This document shows, one piece after another, positions 47,105 through 55,130 of a stretch of DNA of 64,000 nt. The notes beneath the pieces were generated by a model. That model was not told where the DNA came from, did no database searches, and saw only the letters and a list, made by a program, of their open reading frames with translations. A program made the translations under genes and the position numbers. Numbering within the stretch: position 1 is the stretch's first letter; each line of letters starts with the position of its first letter. Source of the DNA: Variovorax ginsengisoli (GTDB lineage Bacteria > Pseudomonadota > Gammaproteobacteria > Burkholderiales > Burkholderiaceae_C); assembly GCF_030486595.1 (NCBI RefSeq), contig NZ_JAUJZH010000001.1, forward strand, positions 467,587 to 531,586, read 5' to 3'.

Positions 47105-47130
47105 CCACGTACGTGGTCTAGGTGGCCACC
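47105..47130. promoter_or_regulatory. Two adjacent palindromes upstream of the GMC-Rieske-ALDH-cyd operon
   Basis: CCACGTACGTGG (47105-47116) is a perfect 12-base palindrome and GGTGGCCACC (47121-47130) a perfect 10-base one, centres 15 bases apart, about 70 bases before the first gene. They are candidate operator sites for an unidentified regulator. The rest of 47002-47192 shows no gene. Confidence 0.4.
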
Positions 47131-47192
47131 GGGATGTTCAAGTTCCGTGTCCGAGTACAGACTGCCTCATTCGAAAAATACGCGAGGTCATG

Positions 47193-48929
47193 ATGGCCGA
47201 TTTCGACTATGACGTGATCGTGATCGGCTCCGGATTCGGCGGCAGCGTCGCGGCGTTGCGCGCGACCGAGAAGGGCTACCGGGTGGGCGTCATGGAAGCC
47301 GGGCGGCGCTGGCCCGACAGCGCGATACCCAAGACCAACTGGGACATCCGGAAATACCTGTGGCAGCCCGAGGCCGAGATGTACGGCCTGCAGCGCCTCA
47401 GCTTCCTGGACGACGTGCTGGTGCTGCACGGCGCGGGCGTGGGCGGCGGCTCGCACGTCTACGGCAGCACGCTCTATGTTCCGCCGAAGAAGTTCTTCGC
47501 CGCACCCGAGTGGTCCTACATCACCGATTGGTACGACGAGATGCCCGCGTACTTCGACCAGGCCCAGCGCATGATGGGCGTCAACCGCGTGCCCTACATG
47601 GACAGCGACAAGGATCGGCTGATGCGCGAGATCGCCGTCGAGATGGGGCACGGCGACACCTACAACAAGGCACCCGTCGCCACCTTCTTCGGCGCCCCGG
47701 GCGTCGAGGTCGACGACCCCTTCTTCGGCGGCGCAGGCCCGCGCCGCACCGGCTGCGTGAACTGCGGCAACTGCATGATCGGCTGCGGCCGCGGGGCCAA
47801 GAACAAGCTGACGGAGAACTATCTCTATCTCGCGGAAAAGAACGGCTGCGTCATCCACGACCTGCACGAGGTGATCGAACTCGCGCCGCTCGACGGCGGC
47901 GGCTACGAGCTGATTGCGACCCACCCCGGCTGGGTGCAGCGCGCGGCGCACGTCGATCGCCATCGCTACACGGCCAGGCAGGTGGTGGTCTCCGCGCATG
48001 CCTATGGCTCGGCGCGCCTGCTGCACCACATGCGCCATATCGACAAGCTCACAAGCCTGTCGGATCAACTGGGCAAGCTGGCCCGCACCAATTCCGAGGC
48101 GCTGATCCTGGTCACGCGGCCCTATGTCGACTGGAAGAAGGACCCGGACCGATTCATCATCACGCCCGGCAGCGTCGCCATCACCTCCGGCGTCTGGCCG
48201 GACCCGGACACCAGCATCGAGCCGGTGTCCTATGGCGTGGGCAGCGACTTCTTCGCGCTGGCCACGACCTACTACGCCTCCGGCCCGCAGAAGCACCCCA
48301 CCGAGACCTGGCTCAAGCACCTGATGGAGCATCCGGTCCAGACCCTCGGCCAGACCTTCGACGCGCGGCACTGGTCGGAACGCGCGATCACCCTGTTGTG
48401 CATGCAGACCACCGACACCTCGATCGACCTCTACTTCAAGGACGGCATCCTGCGCAGCCGGCACGGCTCGGGCGATCCGCCGCCCACGCACATCCCGGCC
48501 GCCGACGAGTTCGCGAAGCGGCTCGCGGCCAGGATGGGCGGGCTCGAATCGGCGCTGGATTTCGAAGTCGTCAACCGCACGGCGTCGGCCCACTTCATCG
48601 GCGGCATTCCGATCGGCGACTCGCGCGATAAGGGCGTGGTCGATCCCTACCAGCGCGTCTTCGGCCATGCGGGCCTGCATGTCATGGACGGCAGCGTGAT
48701 GCCCGCCAACCCGGGGGTCAATCCCTCGCTCACGATCCTGGCGCTGGCCGAGCGTGCCATGTCGTTCTGGCCGAACAAGGGCGACGCCGATCCGCGGCCT
48801 TCCCTGGGTGCCGGCTACCAGCGCCTGGCGCCCATCATGCCGCGCGCGCCCGCGGTGCCGGCGCAGGCACCCGGCGCCCTGCGCTTCGACAAGCCGCAGC
48901 GCGAAGTGATTCCCGAATATCCGTACTGA
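47193..48929 (+). CDS. GMC-type FAD oxidoreductase (cholesterol-oxidase-like branch) with Cys motif
   Basis: A 578-residue flavoprotein. FAD-binding VIVIGSGFGGSVAALRATEK at the N-terminus, HGAGVGGGSHVYG as GMC signature, and C-terminal GLHVMDGSVMPANPGVNPSL with the catalytic His/Asn region. A cysteine segment CVNCGNCMIGC (about residue 190) resembles the one in membrane-linked GMC dehydrogenases and could carry a cluster or disulfide. No Tat or Sec signal. The second ATG is preferred because GAGG is 5 bases upstream. First gene of an operon with Rieske, ALDH and cytochrome bd genes, so it is probably an alcohol or sterol dehydrogenase feeding the chain. Confidence 0.9.
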   Translation: MADFDYDVIVIGSGFGGSVAALRATEKGYRVGVMEAGRRWPDSAIPKTNWDIRKYLWQPEAEMYGLQRLSFLDDVLVLHGAGVGGGSHVYGSTLYVPPKKFFAAPEWSYITDWYDEMPAYFDQAQRMMGVNRVPYMDSDKDRLMREIAVEMGHGDTYNKAPVATFFGAPGVEVDDPFFGGAGPRRTGCVNCGNCMIGCGRGAKNKLTENYLYLAEKNGCVIHDLHEVIELAPLDGGGYELIATHPGWVQRAAHVDRHRYTARQVVVSAHAYGSARLLHHMRHIDKLTSLSDQLGKLARTNSEALILVTRPYVDWKKDPDRFIITPGSVAITSGVWPDPDTSIEPVSYGVGSDFFALATTYYASGPQKHPTETWLKHLMEHPVQTLGQTFDARHWSERAITLLCMQTTDTSIDLYFKDGILRSRHGSGDPPPTHIPAADEFAKRLAARMGGLESALDFEVVNRTASAHFIGGIPIGDSRDKGVVDPYQRVFGHAGLHVMDGSVMPANPGVNPSLTILALAERAMSFWPNKGDADPRPSLGAGYQRLAPIMPRAPAVPAQAPGALRFDKPQREVIPEYPY

Positions 48930-48957
48930 GTCGAAGGCCGACGCACAGGAGACGAGC

Positions 48958-49284
48958 ATGGCGAACCCGACGGTCGAGTACCGAGACCTGGGCCCATCGG
49001 CCCGATTGCCGGACCAGTCCGTCAATCCCTATTACCTGGCCGATCGCAAGCTGCGTGTGTCCGTCGCTCGCGTCGGCAAGAGCCTGTTCGCCTTCGACGA
49101 CCTCTGCCCGCACGACGGCGGCCAGCTGTCGGCGGGCCTCCTGACCGGCACGACGCTGATGTGCCCGTGCGACGGCTCCCGCTTCGACGTCTCGACCGGC
49201 GCCGTGCAGGGCGGCCCGGCAAAGCAGCCACTCCCCACCTACGAGGTGCGCGAGCAGAACGGAGAAATCTGGGTTCGCGTCTGA
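48958..49284 (+). CDS. Rieske-type ferredoxin with Asp replacing the second His ligand
   Basis: A 108-residue single-domain Rieske protein. The first ligand pair is normal (Cys50-Pro-His52 in LCPHDGGQL). The second box, normally CPCHGS, reads CPCDGSRFD: Cys69, Cys71 and Asp72 (codon GAC), so the second histidine ligand is Asp. Flanking sequence (DVSTGAVQGGPA) is that of an ordinary Rieske ferredoxin. The cluster may be Cys2-His-Asp coordinated, use Cys71, or be altered in potential. Between GMC oxidoreductase (28 bases) and ALDH (18 bases); likely an electron carrier from the GMC protein. Confidence 0.9.
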   Translation: MANPTVEYRDLGPSARLPDQSVNPYYLADRKLRVSVARVGKSLFAFDDLCPHDGGQLSAGLLTGTTLMCPCDGSRFDVSTGAVQGGPAKQPLPTYEVREQNGEIWVRV

Positions 49285-49302
49285 CACCAGGAGTTCATCG
49301 CC

Positions 49303-50688
49303 ATGTCCGTCCCCGACTACGCCTCGCTCGTCGCCAGCCAGCGCGCCTTCTTCCTCGAAGGCCACACGCGCCCGGTGGCGTGGCGCAAGACCCAGCTCGA
49401 AGCCGTCAAGGCCCTGTTCACCGACCACCACGACGAACTGTGCGACGCACTCTGGAAAGACCTGCGCCGCAACGTGAACGATGCCGACCTGATGGACGTG
49501 GACTACTGCGCCAAGGAAGCCGCCTACGCGCTCAAGCACATCGACACCTGGATGAAGCCGCTGCACGAGCCGATGCCGCTGGTGTTCGAGCCCGGCTACA
49601 TCCGGGTGAACCGCGATCCGCTCGGCGTGTCGCTGATCATCGGCGCCTGGAACGAACCCTTCATGCTGGTCTTCGGCCCGCTGGTGGCGGCGCTGGCGGC
49701 GGGCAACACGGCGGTGCTGAAGCCCTCGGAGATCGCCGCCCACTGCGCGGCCGCCGCGGCGCGCCTCGTGCCCGAGTACTTCGATCCGCGGGCGGTCGCG
49801 GTCGTCGAGGGCGCCGTCCCTGAGACCACCGCGCTGCTGGCGCAGCAGTGGGACATGATCTTCTTCACCGGCAGTCCGCCCGTCGGCAAGATCGTGCACC
49901 AGGCCGCCGCGAAGAACCTGACGCCCTGCGTGCTCGAACTCGGCGGCAAGAACCCGACCATCGTGCATTCGTCGGCCAACCTCAAGGCGGCCGCGCGGCG
50001 CATCGCCTACGGGCGCTACCTGAACTCCGGCCACATCTGCACCGCGCCCGACCATGTGCTGGCGTGGCCGGAAGTGAAGGACGAGTTCCTGCAGCACATG
50101 AAGGACACGATCCGCGAGTTCTACGGCGACGACCCCAAGCAGAGTCCGGACTACGGGCGCGTGATCAACCGGCGCAACTTCGATCGCCTGGCCGGCCTGC
50201 TCGGCAGCGGCAAGGCCATTGCCGGCGGCCAGACCGATGCCGACGAGCTCTACATCGCGCCGACGGTGCTGGTGGACGTCGCGGTCGACTCGCCGATCAT
50301 GAAGGAAGAGATCTTCGGGCCGATCCTGCCGGTGCTCGAGATCGATTCGGTCGAGTCCGTCGTCCAGTGGGTCAACAGCCGGCCGAGCCCGCTCGGCCTC
50401 TACATCTTCGCCGAGGACAAGGAGGTGATCGACAGGATCCTGTCGGCCACGCGCTCGGGCGATGCGGAGGTCAACGACTGCGCCATCCACCCGCTCTTTC
50501 CCGAGCTTCCGTTCGGCGGCGTGGGCAACTCCGGCATGGGCAAGTACCACGGGCGCTGGGGCTTCGAAGCCTTCACCAACGCGCGCGGCGTGCTCCACCA
50601 CAGCAGCACCGTCGACCCTGGCGTGCGTTATCCGCCTTACGCGAAGCACGGCCTCGAACGCGTCGCCGTCAACAAGCTGATGCCATAG
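49303..50688 (+). CDS. Aldehyde dehydrogenase, class 3 type
   Basis: A 461-residue NAD(P)-dependent aldehyde dehydrogenase, short ALDH3-type. GAWNEPFMLVFGPLVAALAAG at the cofactor site (quoted in part: NEPFMLVFGPL), catalytic Glu in LELGGKNPTIV and nucleophile Cys in NSGHICTAPDHVL. EEIFGPILPVLE and PFGGVGNSGMGKYHG follow. It would oxidise the aldehyde formed by the GMC oxidoreductase encoded upstream. The cytochrome bd gene starts 13 bases after the stop. Confidence 0.95.
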   Translation: MSVPDYASLVASQRAFFLEGHTRPVAWRKTQLEAVKALFTDHHDELCDALWKDLRRNVNDADLMDVDYCAKEAAYALKHIDTWMKPLHEPMPLVFEPGYIRVNRDPLGVSLIIGAWNEPFMLVFGPLVAALAAGNTAVLKPSEIAAHCAAAAARLVPEYFDPRAVAVVEGAVPETTALLAQQWDMIFFTGSPPVGKIVHQAAAKNLTPCVLELGGKNPTIVHSSANLKAAARRIAYGRYLNSGHICTAPDHVLAWPEVKDEFLQHMKDTIREFYGDDPKQSPDYGRVINRRNFDRLAGLLGSGKAIAGGQTDADELYIAPTVLVDVAVDSPIMKEEIFGPILPVLEIDSVESVVQWVNSRPSPLGLYIFAEDKEVIDRILSATRSGDAEVNDCAIHPLFPELPFGGVGNSGMGKYHGRWGFEAFTNARGVLHHSSTVDPGVRYPPYAKHGLERVAVNKLMP

Positions 50689-50701
50689 AGGCGGCATCGA
50701 C

Positions 50702-52111
50702 GTGGACCTCGACCCCGTCCTCCTGTCGCGGATCCAATTCGGGTTCCTGATCAGCTTCCACATCATCTTCCCCGCCTTCACGATCGGGCTGGCGGCATGG
50801 CTGGCGACGATCGAGGGGGCGCGGCTGGCGACGGGCAACGCGCTCTATCGCCGGGTGTTCGACTTCTGGCTGCCGATCTTCGCCGTCTCCTTCGGCATGG
50901 GCGTGGTCACGGGCATCGTCATGGCCTTCCAGTTCGGCACCAACTGGGGCGTGCTCTCGGTGAAGACCGGTTCGATCCAGGGCCCGCTGCTCGGCTACGA
51001 GGGCTTCACGGCCTTCATGCTCGAGGCGACCTTCTTCGGCGTGATGCTGCTCGGGCGCGACCGGGTGTCGCCGCGCTTCTACTTCTTCTCGTGCTGCATG
51101 GTGTCGCTGGGCACGATGTTCTCGTCCTTCTGGATCCTCGCCAACAACAGCTGGATGCAGGTGCCGCTGGGCCACACGGTGGTGGACGGCAAGATCATCC
51201 CGACCGACTGGATGCAGATCGTGCTGGGCCCGGTGCAGATGGTGCGCTGGCCGCACATGCTGCTCGCCGCCTTGCTGACGACCTCGATGTGCGTGTCGGC
51301 GACCGGTGCCTGGTATCTGCTGCGCCGGGTGCACCTCGACGAAGGCCGGATGATGCTGCACTGGGGCCTGGGGCTGGCCGCGGTGCTGATTCCGGTCCAG
51401 CTCTTCTTCGGTCACCTGACCGGCGAATACGTGCTCAAGCACCAGCCCGCCAAGTTCGCCGCGATCGAGGCGCGCTGGAAGAACGAGCAGCCCGCCAGCG
51501 AGGTGCTGATCGCCATTCCCGACGAGGCCAACGAGCGCAATCTCTACGCCATCTCGGTACCGAAGCTGGGCAGCTTCATCGCCTCGGGCAATTTCACTTC
51601 GGCCGAGCGAGGGCTCGAATCCTTCCCGCGCGAAGACCGGCCGCCGGTGCTGATCCCCTTCTTCGCCTTCCGGCTGATGGTCGGCATGGGTCTGGTCATG
51701 CTGGCCGTCTCCTGGCTCGGCAACCTGCTGCGCTGGCGCGGCAAGCTGGAGTCCTCGCGCTGGTTCCTGTGGGCCACCTTCATGTCGTTCCCGACCGGCT
51801 TCATCGCCATCCTGACCGGCTGGTACACCGCCGAGATCGGGCGCCAGCCCTGGGTGGTCTACGGGCTGCTGCGCACCAGGGACGCCGTCACGCCCTCCCT
51901 GACGACCAGCGATGTCCTGACTTCGCTGATCGTCTACGTGCTGGTGTACTGGATCTTCGTATCCTTCGGCATCTACTACATCTACAAGCTCCTGCGCGAG
52001 GGCCCGCGCGCCAGGACCCAGGCCACGGAGAACGTCACCGGCAGCCGGCCTCTGGCGGTCGCCGCGCGCACCGACGCCGCATCCGAAGGCAGATCCGGGG
52101 GCCGGTCGTGA
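50702..52111 (+). CDS. cydA: Cytochrome bd-type quinol oxidase subunit I (cyanide-insensitive type)
   Basis: A 469-residue membrane subunit carrying all hemes. N-terminal RIQFGFLISFHIIFPAFTIG has the high-spin heme His; WLPIFAVSFGMGVVTGIVMAF, quinol-loop region and GRQPWVVYGLLRT follow, and WFVNH-type heme ligands are replaced in part by the CIO-type arrangement. The Q-loop is short, as in cyanide-insensitive oxidases. About nine helices. Start is GTG 50702 with AGAGGCGG upstream. Last but one gene of the GMC operon, so its quinol could be reduced by upstream dehydrogenation. Confidence 0.94.
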   Translation: MDLDPVLLSRIQFGFLISFHIIFPAFTIGLAAWLATIEGARLATGNALYRRVFDFWLPIFAVSFGMGVVTGIVMAFQFGTNWGVLSVKTGSIQGPLLGYEGFTAFMLEATFFGVMLLGRDRVSPRFYFFSCCMVSLGTMFSSFWILANNSWMQVPLGHTVVDGKIIPTDWMQIVLGPVQMVRWPHMLLAALLTTSMCVSATGAWYLLRRVHLDEGRMMLHWGLGLAAVLIPVQLFFGHLTGEYVLKHQPAKFAAIEARWKNEQPASEVLIAIPDEANERNLYAISVPKLGSFIASGNFTSAERGLESFPREDRPPVLIPFFAFRLMVGMGLVMLAVSWLGNLLRWRGKLESSRWFLWATFMSFPTGFIAILTGWYTAEIGRQPWVVYGLLRTRDAVTPSLTTSDVLTSLIVYVLVYWIFVSFGIYYIYKLLREGPRARTQATENVTGSRPLAVAARTDAASEGRSGGRS

Positions 52112-53115
52112 GCGCGGCGGCACCCAGCGACCTGGCGCTCTTCTGGGCGGCGGTCATTGCCGTCTCGATCCTGGTCTACGTGATCCTGGACGGCTTCGAC
52201 CTCGGCGTCGGGATCCTCTTCGGCACCACCCGCGAAGAGAGCCACCGCCTGCACATGATGGACACCATCGCGCCGTTCTGGGACGGCAACGAGACCTGGC
52301 TGGTGGTCATCGGCGCCGGCCTGTTCGCGACCTTTCCGGTGGTTTATGCCGTCTTCCTGGGTGCCTTCTACCTGCCTGTCCTGCTGCTGCTCGTCGGCCT
52401 CATCTTCCGCGGCATTGCCTTCGAATTCCGCTACCGCAGCGTCAAGACGCGCTGGCTGTGGGACCTGGGGTTCTTCCTCGGATCAACGGTGGTCGCCTTC
52501 GTGCAAGGGGCCGCCGTGGGCGCATTGATGCGCGGCCTTCCAGTGGCGCAGGGCCAGTTCGCGGGCACCTCCTTCGAATGGCTGCATCCGTTTTCGGTGC
52601 TGACCGGCGTCGGCCTGGTCTTCGGCTATGCGTTGCTCGGCGCAGGGTGGATCGTGCTCAAGAGCGAAGGCGACCTGCGCGACTGGGCCTATCGCCGCAT
52701 TCCGTGGCTGGCCGCGGCTGTCTTCGGAGTGCTCGGCCTGGCGTTCGCCGTGTCCTTGAGCGTGGACGCAGGTGCGATCGCGCAAAGCCATCTGAAGGAC
52801 CGGCCATGGGGGTGGGCCTTTGTCGCGGTTGCGATCGCCTCATTGATCGGCGTCGTGACGGGCGTTCGTGTGCGCCGGGATGGTGTCGCGTACGCACTGA
52901 CCGTGGTGTTCATCGCGGCGGCGTACCTGACGCTCGGCACGATGTTCTGGCCCTACATGGTCCCGTATGCGGTGACGGTGGCCAGTGCAGCGGCGCCGGA
53001 GGAATCACTGCGGTTCCTGTTCTATGGCGGCGTGGTGGTCTTGCCGGTGATCGCCGCCTACACCATCGGCGTCTACTGGGTGTTCCGCGGCAAGGTCCGC
53101 AGCGGCTACCGCTAG
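52108..53115 (+). CDS. cydB: Cytochrome bd-type quinol oxidase subunit II
   Basis: A 335-residue membrane subunit: AVIAVSILVYVILDGFDLGVG (quoted in part: VYVILDGFDLGVGIL), FWDGNETWLVVIGAGLFATF and FWPYMVPYAVTVASAAAPEE are the family marks. Eight to nine helices. Start GTG overlaps the cydA stop by 4 bases (GTGA), so subunits are co-translated. No cydX-like small subunit is seen behind it; the ROK gene comes in from the other strand 19 bases later. Confidence 0.95.
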   Translation: MSAAAPSDLALFWAAVIAVSILVYVILDGFDLGVGILFGTTREESHRLHMMDTIAPFWDGNETWLVVIGAGLFATFPVVYAVFLGAFYLPVLLLLVGLIFRGIAFEFRYRSVKTRWLWDLGFFLGSTVVAFVQGAAVGALMRGLPVAQGQFAGTSFEWLHPFSVLTGVGLVFGYALLGAGWIVLKSEGDLRDWAYRRIPWLAAAVFGVLGLAFAVSLSVDAGAIAQSHLKDRPWGWAFVAVAIASLIGVVTGVRVRRDGVAYALTVVFIAAAYLTLGTMFWPYMVPYAVTVASAAAPEESLRFLFYGGVVVLPVIAAYTIGVYWVFRGKVRSGYR

Positions 53116-53134
53116 CAACCGCCTGGCGGCAGGC

Positions 53135-54061
53135 TCAGTCGAGCAGCGCCATCGCCCCGTAGTCGCCGACCCGGTCGCCCAGGCCGGCCGCCACCAGCAC
53201 CGCGCCCCGGGTCAGGGCCGCGAGCTTGCCGTCGATCTGGGCCTGCAGCCGCGGCAGCAGGAAGTCGCGGTTGTTCCAGAACACGCTGCCGCCGAGGCTG
53301 ATGCGCTGCAGGTCGAGGGTGGCGACCAGGTTGAAGAGCATCCGGCCCATCACGCGGCACAGGGCGTCGGTGGTGGCCAGGGCCTTGGCTTCGCCGCGGG
53401 CGGCGGCGGCGAAGAGGTCGACCGCCGGCTCGCCGAAGCGGCGTGCGATCGCATTGCCGGCCACCAGCCCCTCGACGTCGCCGAAATTGCCGCAGCCGCA
53501 CAGCGCCTGGTTGTCGTCGTCGGACACGAAGCTGTGGCCGGCATGGCCGGCGTTGCCGTTCTTGCCGCGCAGGACGTGGCCGTCGACGCACAGCCCGACG
53601 CCCACGCCGGTGCTCCAGGTGACGAAGGCGCAATGGTCAACGCCCTGCAGCGCGCCCCAGCGCCGCTCGGCCTCGAGGGCAGCGACCGCGTCGTTCTCGA
53701 CCCGCACATGGGCGAAGCGCCGCTTGAGCGGGGCCTCGATCAGCGCCGTCATCCACTGGTTCGGCAGCCCGCGCGCCGGGCCGGCGATGCCACCGCAGAT
53801 GTTCGGCGACGCCAGCTCGACCATGCCGTCGCGGATCTCGAAGGGGCCGGCCGACGAGACGCCGACCCGCTCGATCGAGGCGCCGGCGATGTTCTGCTCG
53901 GCGCAGGCCTCATCGATCAGCCGCAGGATCTGCAGCGCCACCGCGTCGTTGCCGCCGGTCTTGGCGGTCGGTTCGCTGCGCCGGCCAACCAGCGGCGTGC
54001 GGCTGTCGGCGGAAAGGCTCACGGCGATCTTGGTGCCGCCGATGTCCACACAGGCTCTCAT
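53135..54061 (-). CDS. ROK family sugar kinase (glucokinase-like)
   Basis: A 308-residue ROK protein without DNA-binding domain, so a kinase. ATP-binding DIGGTKIAVSL at the N-terminus, sugar-binding VENDAVAALEAERRWG, catalytic-type STGVGVGLCVDG and GHAGHSF. The zinc motif, usually C-x-C-G-x2-G-C, reads CGCGNFGD, with Asp in place of the third Cys. Probable substrates are glucose, N-acetylglucosamine or N-acetylmannosamine. The start ATG directly abuts a dispersed repeat that separates it from the DUF2905 gene upstream on the same strand. Confidence 0.88.
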   Translation of the reverse strand: MRACVDIGGTKIAVSLSADSRTPLVGRRSEPTAKTGGNDAVALQILRLIDEACAEQNIAGASIERVGVSSAGPFEIRDGMVELASPNICGGIAGPARGLPNQWMTALIEAPLKRRFAHVRVENDAVAALEAERRWGALQGVDHCAFVTWSTGVGVGLCVDGHVLRGKNGNAGHAGHSFVSDDDNQALCGCGNFGDVEGLVAGNAIARRFGEPAVDLFAAAARGEAKALATTDALCRVMGRMLFNLVATLDLQRISLGGSVFWNNRDFLLPRLQAQIDGKLAALTRGAVLVAAGLGDRVGDYGAMALLD

Positions 54062-54142
54062 GCGTGCCCCCACGCTCGGCACTTCGTGTCCTCGCTGCCG
54101 CCCGAGGGGGCGCGAGCTTGCTTGGGGCGGCCCGGCGCTGCG
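54062..54142 (-). repeat. Dispersed GC-rich element, 81 bases, inverse copy of the otsA-side element
   Basis: Read on the minus strand it is CGCCGGGCCGCCCCAAG, then GCGCCCCCTCGGGCGGCAG, GAGGACACGAAGTGCCGAG and CGTGGGGGC, matching 36712-36789. ATGAG lies on both sides (54143-54147 and 54057-54061, minus strand); the 54057 copy is the ROK start codon. Without the element the ROK ATG would sit 2 bases after the DUF2905 stop. Confidence 0.8.
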
Positions 54143-54149
54143 CTCATCT

Positions 54150-54344
54150 TCATATCCATCGCGCGACCAGGGCCGCGATCATGCTCAAAACGACCGTGCT
54201 GGCGATCGGCAAGTGCCATTCGCGCCCAAACGCACGGAACTCGAAATCGCCGGGCAGCCGCCCGAAGCCGAAGCGCCGCAGCCAGGCCGTCAGCCCGCTC
54301 ATGAGCACCAGGGCCAGGACGACGACGATCAGCCAGCGAATCAT
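54150..54344 (-). CDS. DUF2905 family small membrane protein
   Basis: A 64-residue protein: N-terminal helix MIRWLIVVVLALVLMSGL, a conserved middle FGFGRLPGDFEFRAFGREW, and a C-terminal helix PIASTVVLSMIAALVARWI. This is the complete DUF2905 pattern of two membrane helices joined by a short beta-like segment. Function unknown. On the same strand as the ROK kinase, separated from it only by a repeat element. Confidence 0.88.
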   Translation of the reverse strand: MIRWLIVVVLALVLMSGLTAWLRRFGFGRLPGDFEFRAFGREWHLPIASTVVLSMIAALVARWI

Positions 54345-55130
54345 GGATGCAGTTTAGGGCTAGAGACCCGTCGCCTCACGTGTTGTTTTATCGCAACCCT
54401 CGGGCACCTGAGTGAGTGTCGGAGGGCGCTGGATCACGACCACGGCGGTTCGTAGAGAATGCGCTACGGGCAGCCAGATTGCCATTGCATACCGTGCCAG
54501 CGCGGTTTGTACGGAGCGGCGCGTTGAACGGGCCGATCACCAGAGTGACACCGTAGGGCTCCTTCGAAGTCCTAGGATCCGCCCTACTTGGAGGTGTAGC
54601 CGTCGTTGATCCGGATAGTCCGGCCGGTGACCCTACTGCTGTGGCGTGCAGTCAATCAGCAGGCCTCGAACTTGCTGACCTGCTGCAGCTGCCCCATGAC
54701 AAAGCGGCGGCCAAGCGCGTCCACCACCGCGCAACTCCCACGAGAACACAGCTGCCGGCGAACACGTACAGTCAGTCGAAACGTGGCGCACGCCACCCGA
54801 TTCAAAATGCAGCCGCCAGTACGGGTGAACAGCAAGGCAAGCGACACGGCTTTGCCAGACGCGCTGGATGGCCTTTGACGGCGCGTTCGAGTCGAGGTGA
54901 TCTTCCTTTCGTACGCAGCGCCTTTAGCGAGCGTTTTCGGTGGTGACATGAAGTGATCTGCATACATGTGTACGGCTCGCGGGTGAGCGCATCGAACCAT
55001 GTCCGCAATCTCGATGAGATCCGCACACCCAGTCCTTGACAAATCGAAGACTCGGGCCCGAAGGCACAGCCGTCACGGAGAGCAGGTTTCAAATTGCGGG
55101 CAAGCTCCCCGACCTTCCGGGGCCGCAGCC
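54345..55130. other. Decayed spacer of about 790 bases, no intact gene
   Basis: Base composition is more even than in the neighbouring genes and the short open frames on both strands show no domain. One fragment of a short-chain dehydrogenase end is recognisable at 54584-54631. A stretch encoding VVDALGRRFVMGQLQQ on the minus strand (about 54656-54740) may be another degraded gene. I see no promoter or RNA gene I could defend. Confidence 0.55.
54584..54631 (-). pseudogene. C-terminal remnant of a short-chain dehydrogenase/reductase
   Basis: Sixteen codons read VTGRTIRINDGYTSK then stop, which fits the end of SDR enzymes (consensus VTGQ-x-I-x-V-x-GGYT). Nothing upstream in frame resembles the SDR core and a stop intervenes, so only the tail survives. 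Confidence 0.4.

Noticed and set aside
53116..53134. cydX small subunit gene after cydB
   Set aside because: Only 19 bases separate cydB from the convergent ROK gene, so there is no room.
54656..55042. Minus-strand 128-codon gene
   Set aside because: No domain, unusual composition and location in a decayed spacer; treated as non-coding.
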